NCBI GenBank assembly: GCA_003612335.1 | Contig: RAYO01000035.1 | Coordinates: 1 to 41,185, forward strand | Source of the DNA: a bacterium 1xD42-67 | GTDB lineage: Bacteria > Bacillota > Clostridia > Oscillospirales > Oscillospiraceae | DNA length: 41,185 nucleotides | Direction of reading: 5' to 3' | In this document: positions 17,156-24,182 of the stretch, one piece after another | Numbering within the stretch: position 1 is the stretch's first letter | How the letters are laid out: each line of letters begins with the position of its first letter | The notes under the pieces: generated by a model | Seen by the model: only the letters and a program-made list of their open reading frames with translations | Told to the model about the DNA's origin: nothing | The model's database searches: none | Translations under genes and position numbers: made by a program

Positions 17156-17184
17156 TTGCATCAGGAGAGGATCCGTGCTATAAT
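17156..17184 (+). promoter_or_regulatory. strong sigma-A type promoter for a structured RNA
   Basis: TTGCAT (17156-17161), 17 bp, TATAAT (17179-17184). The predicted start is near 17191. Confidence 0.75.
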
Positions 17185-17190
17185 CGACAG

Positions 17191-17330
17191 GAAAACAAAA
17201 ATGCGGCGGCTTACGGGTGCGCCAACACCCGCAAGCCTGCACAGGTGAGACCCCACCTATACAACGGCCACAAACCGTATCCGCATGGGATATTATACGA
17301 CGATCCACCCTTGTTTGTAAAGGGTGCCTT
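17191..17330 (+). ncRNA. candidate structured ncRNA or leader with a four-way junction
   Basis: A closing stem ATGCGG/CCGCAT (17201-17206 with 17281-17286) encloses three adjacent hairpins. The first is a 12-bp arm (17208-17237, GGCTTACGGGTG with CACCCGCAAGCC, one mismatch). The second is AGGTG/CACCT (17243-17258). The third is ATAC..GG/CC..GTAT (17259-17280). A terminator-like CACCCTT/AAGGGTG hairpin follows (17306-17327). No ORF spans it. It matches none of the riboswitch consensus sequences I can recall, and I could not make it fit 6S, SRP or tmRNA. It could be a free RNA or a regulatory leader for the lipoprotein gene 160 nt downstream. Confidence 0.5.
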
Positions 17331-17421
17331 TGCTGTATCTGCTCCTGTCATTTTTTGTTAGGTGGAATATGTCTTTCGCACTGCGCAGGATTGCATCATG
17401 CAGTGTTTTTGTTTTCCGCCG

Positions 17422-17451
17422 GCCTCCGGGGACGGGAGCGTCCCCGGAGGC
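17422..17451 (+). other. leader hairpin before the lipoprotein gene
   Basis: A perfect 12-bp stem GCCTCCGGGGAC/GTCCCCGGAGGC with a 6-nt loop, about 40 nt before the start codon. No T run follows, so it is more likely an mRNA leader element than a terminator. Confidence 0.45.
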
Positions 17452-17488
17452 TTCGACAGAAATGAATAGGAATAAGGGAGGAAAAAAG

Positions 17489-18247
17489 ATGATCAGACAT
17501 GATATCCGCAAGCTCCTCGGCAGAGCCACGGCCCTTGTCCTGGCTGTCTGCCTGGTCTCAGGGCTGACCGGGTGCGGCGGCGGGAAAAAGACCGCCGCCG
17601 GGAAGACCCCGGAGGAGACCCTGGAGATCTTCTTTCAGGCGCTTTCCAGGCAGGACGTGGACGGGATGATGGCCTGCTGCTACATCGAGGACTACCTGGA
17701 CAGAGTATCCTTCGCCCAGTACACAGACCGCACTAAGACCTATCTCCCGACCAATGGGATCTCAGCGCCTACGGAATATGACCTTTACCGGAAGACCGTC
17801 GGCTATCAGCTGCGCGCCAACTTTGCCCGGTCATTCCAGATACTCACGTTCAGCCTGCTGGCCACCGATGAGGAGTATCAGGATCTGCTGGAGTTTCGGC
17901 CGATCGGCGACGTGGACAGGGATTGGGCAAAGGACTTTTCCCGTGCGGTGGACCCTGGGGCCCTCAAGGATCTGAAGATCCTGCGCATCGATGAGGACCG
18001 GCCAGACATGCAGGATGACCCCAGAGTGGAGGAAAACTTCCTAAGATCGACGGGAGCTGACGATGTCGTGGAGCGGACCGTGCTGCTGGAGCTGGACGGT
18101 CAGCTGTTCTGCAAGGGCTTCACTCTGGCGGAGGTCGACGGGCGCTGGCAGATCTACACAGTGAGCGCGCTCCTCCTGGGGGAGAACTCGATGGGGGGCG
18201 CCAGTCCGGTGGACAGCGAGCAGGAGTACCGCGATCTGATACAGTGA
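17489..18247 (+). CDS. predicted lipoprotein of unknown function
   Basis: 252 aa. The signal peptide ends in lipobox LTGC, followed by GGGKK. The mature part opens with GKTPEETLEIFFQALSRQDV, the style of extracytoplasmic NTF2-like or DUF4878-type domains that bind small molecules or pack against other proteins. No catalytic motif is visible. GGGAGGAAAAAAG precedes the ATG at 17489; the longer reading frame upstream is not supported. The gene lies downstream of the structured RNA at 17191-17330 and is closed by the hairpin at 18256-18284. Confidence 0.75.
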   Translation: MIRHDIRKLLGRATALVLAVCLVSGLTGCGGGKKTAAGKTPEETLEIFFQALSRQDVDGMMACCYIEDYLDRVSFAQYTDRTKTYLPTNGISAPTEYDLYRKTVGYQLRANFARSFQILTFSLLATDEEYQDLLEFRPIGDVDRDWAKDFSRAVDPGALKDLKILRIDEDRPDMQDDPRVEENFLRSTGADDVVERTVLLELDGQLFCKGFTLAEVDGRWQIYTVSALLLGENSMGGASPVDSEQEYRDLIQ

Positions 18248-18255
18248 CGATCGAA

Positions 18256-18284
18256 CGGGCCCCGGCGCATTGCGCCGGGGCCCG
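18256..18284. terminator. GC-rich hairpin between convergent genes
   Basis: Arms CGGGCCCCGGCGCA/TGCGCCGGGGCCCG lie between the lipoprotein stop and the stop of a 42-aa minus-strand ORF. Flanking T tracts are weak. Confidence 0.6.
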
Positions 18285-18288
18285 CTGG

Positions 18289-18417
18289 TCATCTCTTCTC
18301 TACCGGGAACATGACCCCAGTCTCCAGCTCCTCCGGGCCGGAGACCTCCCGTTCGCCCTTGAGGTATCGTTCGATAGCAGGACCACACCTTGACACCGTG
18401 GCAATGTCAAGAGGCAT
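18289..18417 (-). CDS. possible 42-aa protein
   Basis: The minus-strand ORF begins MPLDIATVSRCG, continues through AIERYLKGEREVSGPEEL and ends MFPVEKR. Codon choice resembles real genes here (GAG, CTG, GTC), and the frame ends cleanly before a hairpin. There is no good ribosome-binding site and no obvious promoter; a terminator (18448-18487) separates it from spoVT. It could be a small protein or the tail of a decayed gene. I do not recognise a family. Confidence 0.35.
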   Translation of the reverse strand: MPLDIATVSRCGPAIERYLKGEREVSGPEELETGVMFPVEKR

Positions 18418-18447
18418 CTGAAAAAGATCTTCTTTGCCGGGAAGAGG

Positions 18448-18487
18448 ACGGACCGGGGAAGGCCCACGCCGTCCCCGGTCCGTTTTT
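18448..18487. terminator. bidirectional terminator near the spoVT stop
   Basis: A 12-bp stem ACGGACCGGGGA/TCCCCGGTCCGT followed by TTTT on the plus strand and preceded by AAAA, so it can serve the minus-strand spoVT transcript as well. Confidence 0.7.
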
Positions 18488-19029
18488 CAGCTCTCCATAT
18501 GCCGCCCCAAGAATCCGGCGATGGACTGGGCCAGCTTATACTCCACCTCGCCGCCGGTGAGCGCATCCGCCGTCCCGGCGAAGACGACGCAGCCCAGCAC
18601 GTCTCCCTCAGAGAGGATAGGGGCCGCAGTACACAGGGCATACTTATCACTGTCGGCGCACAGCGGGAGGATCTCCTCCCCCGGCTTGTACTGATAGACC
18701 TGCCGGCCCTCCATCAGCCGCTCCGTCTGGGCGGAGATGGCCTTCTCAGCCAGCTCCCGGCGGGGGGCCCCCGCCACGGCGATACAGCTGTCCCGGTCGG
18801 TGATCACCGTCACCTGGCCGGTGGTGCGGTTCAGCGTCTCACACAGCTGGCCCGCGAAGTCTACCAGCCCTCCGATCAGGGAGTACTTTTTGAAGATCAC
18901 CCCGCCGTCTTTATCCGTGTATATCTCCAGGGGGTCGCCCTCCCGGATCCGCATGGTCCTGCGGATCTCTTTGGGGATGACCACACGGCCCAGGTCGTCG
19001 ATGCGCCGTACGATACCAGTTGCTTTCAT
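18487..19029 (-). CDS. spoVT: stage V sporulation protein T
   Basis: 180 aa, matching the family's usual 178-185. The N-terminal AbrB swapped-hairpin domain (1-50) has MKATGIVRRIDDLGRVVIPK and IREGDPLEIY. The C-terminal GAF-like domain (about 60-180) follows. In Bacillus it is a sigma-G-dependent regulator of forespore genes. AAAAGGAG stands 7 nt before the ATG at 19029; the longer frame to 19185 has no support. The promoter at 19078-19105 lacks a sigma-A -35 and may be of the sigma-G class. Its presence implies a spore former. Confidence 0.95.
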   Translation of the reverse strand: MKATGIVRRIDDLGRVVIPKEIRRTMRIREGDPLEIYTDKDGGVIFKKYSLIGGLVDFAGQLCETLNRTTGQVTVITDRDSCIAVAGAPRRELAEKAISAQTERLMEGRQVYQYKPGEEILPLCADSDKYALCTAAPILSEGDVLGCVVFAGTADALTGGEVEYKLAQSIAGFLGRHMES

Positions 19030-19077
19030 ATCAAAACTCCTTTTCTCTGTTGTGGATATGTCTGTCTGGCAAAAGAT

Positions 19078-19105
19078 AGTATACGCATTATTTCCTCCAC
19101 GATAC
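19078..19105 (-). promoter_or_regulatory. possible forespore (sigma-G type) promoter for spoVT
   Basis: Minus strand: AGTATC (about 19101-19106), 17 bp, TATACT within GCGTATACTA. There is no TTGACA-like -35, and the elements resemble the GNATR and CATACTA hexamers of sigma-G. Confidence 0.35.
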
Positions 19106-19156
19106 TGCCGGCAGCCTTGGAGATGTCTGGAAATCCTGGGGATCCTCCGCTCCCTC

Positions 19157-19185
19157 TTGACGATCTCGCCCGGCGGTGATATCAT
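19157..19185 (+). promoter_or_regulatory. sigma-A type promoter for the thrS leader
   Basis: TTGACG (19157-19162), 17 bp, TATCAT (19180-19185). Confidence 0.6.
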
Positions 19186-19191
19186 ATCCCT

Positions 19192-19432
19192 GTCAAAATG
19201 GCTTTGATGGAGAAGAGGCCGGGAAAGACCGCTCAGAGAGGGACGCCATGGGCTGAGAGCGTCCTGCGGAAAGACCGGCCAGTACCGCTCCGGAGCCGCC
19301 CGGGAGGACCGGGCCGGGTGCGCCTGTTACAGCGCTCACGAGCGGCGGTCCTATCGACCGCAAGCAGGGTGGGACCGTGGGACGCTGCCGTCTCACCCCT
19401 GGATCTTATCAGGGGTGAGGCGTTTTGTTTTG
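19192..19432 (+). promoter_or_regulatory. T-box riboswitch, tRNA-Thr specific
   Basis: The T-box core AGCAGGGTGGGACCGTGG (19363-19380) is followed by a terminator, CTCACCCCTG/CAGGGGTGAG (19392-19419) with a TTTTGTTTT tail. Stem I shows base pairing of GGCTTTG with CGGAGCC, an inner GGCCGG/CCGGCC helix, and the distal AGAGAGGGACG and GGCTGAGAG elements. The specifier loop AGTACCGCTC gives ACC (19284-19286), a Thr codon followed by a purine, in agreement with thrS downstream. Uncharged tRNA-Thr would pair with the T-box core and stabilise the antiterminator. Confidence 0.93.
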
Positions 19433-19456
19433 CCCCGAAATTTCCCGGCGTCCTTT

Positions 19457-19538
19457 TGTAGGGCGCGACGGCCTCGGTGCGCCGTCCAGAGGGCGCCCAT
19501 TTCCAGCAGAGCGGCGGGCCGAGTCGTCCCGCCCTACA
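19457..19538. repeat. REP-like palindromic element R3
   Basis: Begins TGTAGGGCGCGACGG and ends CGTCCCGCCCTACA. It is inserted between the T-box terminator and the thrS ribosome-binding site, so it becomes part of the read-through mRNA leader. Confidence 0.7.
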
Positions 19539-19570
19539 GAGCGTGTTGAACACGCGAGGAGGTTATTAAA

Positions 19571-21328
19571 ATGTCCGAAGAGAACCTGTACACCTTTGAA
19601 AACGAGGGATACCGCAAGACCTATTGGCATACCTGCTCCCATGTGCTGGCCCAGGCCATGAAGCGGCTCCACCCCGAGGTGAAGCTGGCCATCGGCCCCA
19701 GCATCGACAACGGCTTCTACTACGACTTCGACACCCCCGAGCCCTTCACCGAGGGCCAGCTGGAGGAGCTGGAGGCGGAGATGCGCAAGATCTGCAAGGA
19801 GAAGCTGAAGCTGGAGCGGTTCGAGCTGCCCCGGGCGGAGGCGATAGCGTTCATGGAGGAGAAGGGCGAGCCCTTCAAGGTGGAGCTCATCCACGACCTG
19901 CCCGAGGACGCCGTCATCTCCTTTTACAAGCAGGGGGAGTTCACCGACCTGTGCGCCGGGCCCCATCTGGACTCCACCGGCCGGATTAAGGGCAACGCTA
20001 TCAAGCTCACCGCCTGCAACGCCGCCTACTGGCGGGGAGACTCCAGCCGGGAGACCCTCCAGCGCATCTACGGGATCGCCTTCCCCAAGAAGGACGAGCT
20101 GGACGAGTACCTGGCCAAGATCGAGGAGGCCAAAAAGCGGGACCACCGCCGCCTGGGCAAGGAGCTGGGCCTGTTCATGCTCCGGGACGAGGGCCCCGGC
20201 TTCCCCTTCTTCCTGCCCAAGGGCATGACCCTGAAGAACACCCTCCTGGACTACTGGCGCAAGGTCCACAAGAAGTACGGCTATGTGGAGATCTCCACCC
20301 CCATCATGCTGGACCGTCAGCTTTGGGAGCGTTCCGGCCACTGGGACCACTACAAAAACAACATGTACACCACCGTCATCGACGAGGTGGACTTTGCGGT
20401 AAAACCCATGAACTGCCCCGGCGGGATGCTGGTCTACGCCAGCGAGCCCCACTCCTATCGGGAGCTGCCCCTGCGGGTGGGGGAGATCGGCCTGGTCCAC
20501 CGCCACGAGCTCTCCGGGGCCCTCCACGGCCTGTTCCGGGTGCGCTGCTTCAACCAGGACGACGCCCACGTCTTCATGACCCGGGAGCAGATGCAGGACG
20601 TGATCCAGGAGACGGTCCGCCTCTTCGACGAGGTCTATTCCACCTTCGGCCTGAGCTACACCATCGAGCTGTCCACCATGCCCGAAGACCACATCGGCAC
20701 CGTGGAGGAGTGGGAGCGGAACCAGGACATCCTGAAAGCGGCCATCACCGCCATGGGCAAGGACTTCGTCATCAACGAGGGAGACGGGGCCTTCTACGGC
20801 CCCAAGCTGGACTTCCACCTGGCCGATTCTCTGGGCCGGACCTGGCAGTGCGGCACCATCCAGCTGGACAGCCAGCTCCCCGAGCGGTTCGAGCTGGAGT
20901 ACACCGGCGAGGACGGCCAGAAGCACCGCCCCGTGATGATCCACCGGGTGGTGCTGGGCTCCATCGAGCGGTTCATCGGCGTGATCACCGAGCACTTCGC
21001 CGGGGCCTTCCCCGCCTGGCTGGCCCCCGTCCAGGTGAAGGTCCTCCCCGTCACCGACCGGGCGGAGGGGTACGCCGAGACCGTCTCCGCCCAGCTGGAT
21101 GCCCTGGGCTTCCGGGTGGAGGTGGATGGCCGCAATGAGAAGATCGGCAAGAAGATCCGGGAGGCCACCCTGGAGAAGGTCCCCTATATGCTGGTCGTCG
21201 GCGACCGGGACATAGAGAACGGAACCGTCTCGGTCCGGCACCGCTCCGGTGAGGACCTGGGGGCCATGTCCCTGGACCAGTTCGCCGCCCTGCTGGGGGA
21301 CGAGGTCAAGGAAATGACCATCAAGTGA
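19571..21328 (+). CDS. thrS: threonyl-tRNA synthetase, lacking the TGS domain
   Basis: 585 aa against about 640 in E. coli. The N-terminal TGS domain is absent and the protein opens directly near the editing domain, with HTCSH and CAGPHLDSTG carrying the HxxxH and C..H zinc-like set. The class II catalytic core follows, with MNCPGG, HRHELSGALHGLFRVR (motif 2), and VLGSIERFIG (motif 3). The anticodon-binding domain is C-terminal. GAGGAGG precedes the ATG. It is controlled by the T-box at 19192-19432. TGS-less forms are known in several bacteria, so this is a variant and not a truncation. Confidence 0.96.
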   Translation: MSEENLYTFENEGYRKTYWHTCSHVLAQAMKRLHPEVKLAIGPSIDNGFYYDFDTPEPFTEGQLEELEAEMRKICKEKLKLERFELPRAEAIAFMEEKGEPFKVELIHDLPEDAVISFYKQGEFTDLCAGPHLDSTGRIKGNAIKLTACNAAYWRGDSSRETLQRIYGIAFPKKDELDEYLAKIEEAKKRDHRRLGKELGLFMLRDEGPGFPFFLPKGMTLKNTLLDYWRKVHKKYGYVEISTPIMLDRQLWERSGHWDHYKNNMYTTVIDEVDFAVKPMNCPGGMLVYASEPHSYRELPLRVGEIGLVHRHELSGALHGLFRVRCFNQDDAHVFMTREQMQDVIQETVRLFDEVYSTFGLSYTIELSTMPEDHIGTVEEWERNQDILKAAITAMGKDFVINEGDGAFYGPKLDFHLADSLGRTWQCGTIQLDSQLPERFELEYTGEDGQKHRPVMIHRVVLGSIERFIGVITEHFAGAFPAWLAPVQVKVLPVTDRAEGYAETVSAQLDALGFRVEVDGRNEKIGKKIREATLEKVPYMLVVGDRDIENGTVSVRHRSGEDLGAMSLDQFAALLGDEVKEMTIK

Positions 21329-21330
21329 GC

Positions 21331-21373
21331 ATAAAAAGAGCCTTCCACTCGCAGAGTGGAAGGCTCTTTTTAT
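21331..21373. terminator. bidirectional terminator between thrS and serpin genes
   Basis: Long perfect inverted repeat: AAAAAGAGCCTTCCACTC pairs with GAGTGGAAGGCTCTTTTT around a short loop. Runs of A and T on the two sides serve both convergent genes. Confidence 0.92.
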
Positions 21374-21375
21374 GT

Positions 21376-22755
21376 TTAAACCTGATTTACGATCCCCACG
21401 AACAGGGGCACGTCCTGGGTACGGATGATGAAGAGGAAGGGCCGGTCCAGGTCCATGACGCAGATCTCCGGGTCGGGTTCGGGCATAGCGGAGGTGCAGT
21501 TTATGGTCATAATGGTGACGGCGGCGGCCTCCACCCCCTCCTCGTCCACCTTCACCCGGGCCAGCTGCTTGACCTCAGACAGGAAGGCGTCCAGGTCGGT
21601 GAGGGCGGTCAGATCCGCTTTATCTGGGTCCATCAGGTCGGCCACCCCCAGGGCGGACAGGGCCCCCTTCAAGTCCAGGTCGGAATCCACATCGAACTTG
21701 GGCACCGACCACTGGACCTCCCCCCAGGTGGCGGCGTCCCCGTAGAACTCCAGGCGGGCGAGGAAGTCCGGCTCGCTCAGCAGGGATTCGGGGGCCACCC
21801 CCTCGTCTGGGAGGACGAAGACCATCTCCCCCAGCTGGGTGGACAGCTGGGCGGCCTGATAGCCGTCCCGGCGGATGAAGTTGGCGTCCTCGGTCTGGTG
21901 CATGAAATCCACCCGGCTCTCCTGACCGTCAGCGGTGGTGAAGATGTCCTCCTCGGTCAGCTGAGGGAGGAACTCGTCCTGCCAGGCGGCCTTGTAGTAC
22001 AGGGAGGAGGCCAGCAGGGCCAGGGTCTCCGCCTTGGTCTGGACCACCGGTCCTTCCCCGCCGATCAGGCCGTTGGTCTGCTCCGCCACCCAGTCGGTGA
22101 CGGCCTGGTCGGCCTGATCGGTGCCCATAGGGACTGACCAGACGCTGGCGAAGTGCTTCTGGGCCAGGACGTCCAAGGTGTCCTGGACATAGCTCCCCTG
22201 GGCGGCGTCGCTGAGCCAGATGGAGTTGGCCAGGATCAGGGAGCTGCGGCCGTCGTCGGTGTACAGCCCCCGCCAGATCTGGGGGACCTGCTTCTGGAGG
22301 GCGTCCACGCTGTCCGCCCCCATGGCCTCCAGCACCTGCTGACGGCTGTCTCCGTCAGCGCACTGGGCCAGCATGGCTAGGGCGGACCAGAGGGACAGGG
22401 GGGAGTAGACGGTGTTCTCCCCAGCATGCCCCTCCAAGACCAGAGGGGTGCTCTTGGCAGCGAAGGCGTTCAGGGCCGCCCAGTGCTCCTCCGTCAGACC
22501 CTGTCCCTGGACGGTCTCCAGATCTTTTATGTACTGGCTGTAGGCGTCGAAATAGGCATCCCAGTCCGCATCGTCCCCCTGGGGCTCCTCCGGATAGGCG
22601 GGGAAATCCGGGTAGACCGGTCTGGCCAGGGCGTAGGAGGTCTGCTGGACCTCCTGCCTGCCGTTCTTAGCGGGATCGGAGCCGCCGACAGTCATGGGAG
22701 CACATCCGGCCAGCAAAAGAGCGGAGGCAAGGAGCAAAGAGAGTATTCGTTTCAT
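21376..22755 (-). CDS. serpin-family lipoprotein protease inhibitor
   Basis: 459 aa. Signal peptide with lipobox LLAGC, then a spacer of about 85 residues rich in Pro, Tyr and Asp, then a serpin fold (about 90-459). Typical segments are NTVYSPLSLWSALAMLA, ANSIWLS, LYYKAAWQDEF, and the C-terminal DRPFLFIIR..VPLFVGIV. The hinge VDEEGVEAAAVT has the small-residue run needed for loop insertion, so it should be inhibitory. The reactive loop continues TIMTINCTSAMPE. Anchored outside the cell, it would trap serine proteases, its own or host ones. AAGGAGA is 7 nt before the ATG. An ECF-type promoter (22793-22820) links it to the sigma factor at 11821. Confidence 0.93.
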   Translation of the reverse strand: MKRILSLLLASALLLAGCAPMTVGGSDPAKNGRQEVQQTSYALARPVYPDFPAYPEEPQGDDADWDAYFDAYSQYIKDLETVQGQGLTEEHWAALNAFAAKSTPLVLEGHAGENTVYSPLSLWSALAMLAQCADGDSRQQVLEAMGADSVDALQKQVPQIWRGLYTDDGRSSLILANSIWLSDAAQGSYVQDTLDVLAQKHFASVWSVPMGTDQADQAVTDWVAEQTNGLIGGEGPVVQTKAETLALLASSLYYKAAWQDEFLPQLTEEDIFTTADGQESRVDFMHQTEDANFIRRDGYQAAQLSTQLGEMVFVLPDEGVAPESLLSEPDFLARLEFYGDAATWGEVQWSVPKFDVDSDLDLKGALSALGVADLMDPDKADLTALTDLDAFLSEVKQLARVKVDEEGVEAAAVTIMTINCTSAMPEPDPEICVMDLDRPFLFIIRTQDVPLFVGIVNQV

Positions 22756-22792
22756 CGTAGCTTCTCCTTTCTGTTTTGGGCCTCTGTCTATC

Positions 22793-22820
22793 TAGACGGA
22801 TTTGGCCGGAAAAAGTTTCA
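22793..22820 (-). promoter_or_regulatory. ECF-type promoter of the serpin gene
   Basis: Minus strand: TGAAAC (22815-22820), 16 bp, CGTCTA (22793-22798) followed by GATAGA. TGAAAC-N16-CGTCTA is a textbook ECF promoter form. No sigma-A promoter was seen for this gene. Confidence 0.65.
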
Positions 22821-22861
22821 TGAGAGAGGGGATCTTTTTGAGGGCGGAAGACGACCGCCGC

Positions 22862-22922
22862 AGACAAAAAAAGAAATGACCCTTGACTGCTCGTTTCGTA
22901 ATCCGATGCAGTCAAGGGTCAT
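22862..22922 (-). terminator. strong terminator of the 430-nt transcript
   Basis: A perfect 15-bp stem (ATGACCCTTGACTGC and its complement, 22876-22890 with 22908-22922), followed on the minus strand by TTCTTTTTTTGTC. Confidence 0.9.
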
Positions 22923-23292
22923 CCCTGTTCTGTCTTATTATCTAACATCATATGGCTACCTCCGTTTCTATTAGATACGTTCCGCATCACGTTCCCGTCC
23001 TGCGATCCTCCAGTTCCTCAACGACCATCCTTTTGTTGCTGTTATTACAGCCTAACTCCTCATATGTGAGGCCCTTTGGTCGGATCCCCTCGATCTGCAT
23101 CCCGGTCCCGCTGCTTCACGCTGCTGGATACCGCCGCTCCGATCAGTTTTGAGTTCCTGTTCTCTCATTCCCTCTAAACTTTCCATCTCGGCTCCCGCCG
23201 GGTCTCTTCCATGATATCTCATCCCTGACCCTGCGTTCGGTCCCAGTCGCTGGGGCTGTTACCTGTACATTGGACTCATCCTTTCTTGTTCT
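22866..23292 (-). ncRNA. orphan transcript of about 430 nt, possible ncRNA or small-ORF mRNA
   Basis: A consensus promoter (23299-23327) and a strong terminator define a minus-strand transcription unit with no ORF above 50 codons. Local hairpins include CCCAG/CTGGG, GCTGT/ACAGC and CCTCA/TGAGG. Three short frames overlap: 44 aa (23052-23186, MESLEGMREQEL..), 37 aa (22987-23100, MQIEGIRPKGLTYEEL..), and 22 aa (22919-22987), which starts inside the previous stop (TGATG). An internal ATG in the last frame has a GGAGG site, giving a 10-codon peptide that stops at the foot of the terminator. Whether it is a regulatory RNA, a leader-peptide system or a small-protein operon is open. Confidence 0.55.
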
Positions 23293-23298
23293 GGTCAT

Positions 23299-23327
23299 AA
23301 TATACCATATCTCTCCCGTCCTGTCAA
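23299..23327 (-). promoter_or_regulatory. strong sigma-A promoter of the orphan transcript
   Basis: Minus strand: TTGACA (23322-23327), 17 bp, TATATT (23299-23304). Confidence 0.8.
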
Positions 23328-23401
23328 CATTTTTTGTTCGTTCTAATCAACAAATTTGGAGGCTGTTTTTTTACGTTCTGCATGATCTGCGGGGCGGTCC
23401 T

Positions 23402-23431
23402 GCAAAAAGCCCCCCCTTTGCAGGGGAGGCT
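23402..23431 (-). terminator. terminator of the DUF2461 gene
   Basis: Minus strand: AGCCTCCCCTGCAAAGGGGGGGCT hairpin followed by TTTTTG. Confidence 0.75.
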
Positions 23432-23435
23432 CTGC

Positions 23436-24113
23436 TCACATCTTCTGGGGTGCCGGATCTCCGGGCAGGGAACAGAGGAAGCGGTAAGCGGGTTCCAGCG
23501 ACTTCCAGCCCTCCAGCACCTGACCGGCCAGCTCCGGCCCGAAGAAGGGCCCCTCACAGCTGTGCTCACAGGTGAGGCTGATCTGTCTGCTGTTATACCA
23601 GGACCAGAGCAGGGGCCCCGGATCCCCCTTGGGGCGCTGATAGGTCCGGCCGTCCATGCGGAACTCCCCCCGGGCCTCCACCTCCCGGACCAGCTTTTCC
23701 AGAGGCTCGGGATCCCGGTCGATCCGGGCCCGGAGCTTGGCCATGGTGACGGGGGCCATCTCCCAGCAGCCCATGCCGTAGCCATAGTGGTCGGGGGCCA
23801 CCTCGAACCAGAAGCAGGGGATCGACCCGTCATGCTCCCCCGGCTTGCGCAGAGAGAACCACAGGTGGTCCTTATAGGGCCCCCGGCCGAAGAGCCGACG
23901 GGCGTCCCGGTAGATCCGGCTCACCTTCAGCTCCAGGCCCAGCTCGGGGAAGGAGCCGGTCATCTCCGGAGTCAGCTGGCCGGCCAGCTCCCGGGTGGGG
24001 CGGTCCACCAGAGCGGTGAACTCCTCCTTGTGGGCCTGGAACCAGGTCCGCTCATTGTTGAACCGCAGGGCCCACAGGAAGTCGATGGTCCCCTGGGTGA
24101 AGCCTTGGAACAT
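23436..24113 (-). CDS. DUF2461 domain protein
   Basis: 225 aa. Recognisable from RFNNERTWFQAHKEEF near the N terminus, RIYRDARRLFGRGPYKDHLW in the middle, and the hydrophobic FWFEVAPDHYGYGMGCWEMAP stretch. This matches the widespread DUF2461 (TIGR02453) family, whose biochemical role I do not know. It is soluble, with no signal or membrane segment. AGAGGAG stands before the ATG. It follows the VanW-type gene on the same strand with a 12-bp hairpin between them (24141-24166), so it may be partly cotranscribed. Confidence 0.88.
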   Translation of the reverse strand: MFQGFTQGTIDFLWALRFNNERTWFQAHKEEFTALVDRPTRELAGQLTPEMTGSFPELGLELKVSRIYRDARRLFGRGPYKDHLWFSLRKPGEHDGSIPCFWFEVAPDHYGYGMGCWEMAPVTMAKLRARIDRDPEPLEKLVREVEARGEFRMDGRTYQRPKGDPGPLLWSWYNSRQISLTCEHSCEGPFFGPELAGQVLEGWKSLEPAYRFLCSLPGDPAPQKM

Positions 24114-24140
24114 AGCGTCTCCTCTCTCTGTTTCGGAGAA

Positions 24141-24166
24141 GTTCCCGCCCCCAAGGGGGCGGGAAC
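24141..24166 (-). terminator. hairpin downstream of the VanW gene
   Basis: A perfect 12-bp GTTCCCGCCCCC/GGGGGCGGGAAC stem with a 2-nt nominal loop (4 nt once the end pairs open). On the minus strand it is followed by TTCTCC. Termination is probably partial. Confidence 0.6.
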
Positions 24167-24182
24167 AGCAGCTGCGGCCGGG

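Noticed and set aside
17186..17349. GACAGGA and TCCTGTC at the two ends of the structured-RNA region, which could mimic a 6S RNA closing stem
   Set aside because: The 5' copy mostly lies before the predicted transcription start, and the inner fold is a four-way junction without the large central bubble of 6S RNA.
22952..23152. 66-aa plus-strand frame with Ser/Leu runs
   Set aside because: Antisense to the bounded minus-strand transcript; no ribosome-binding site or promoter on the plus strand.
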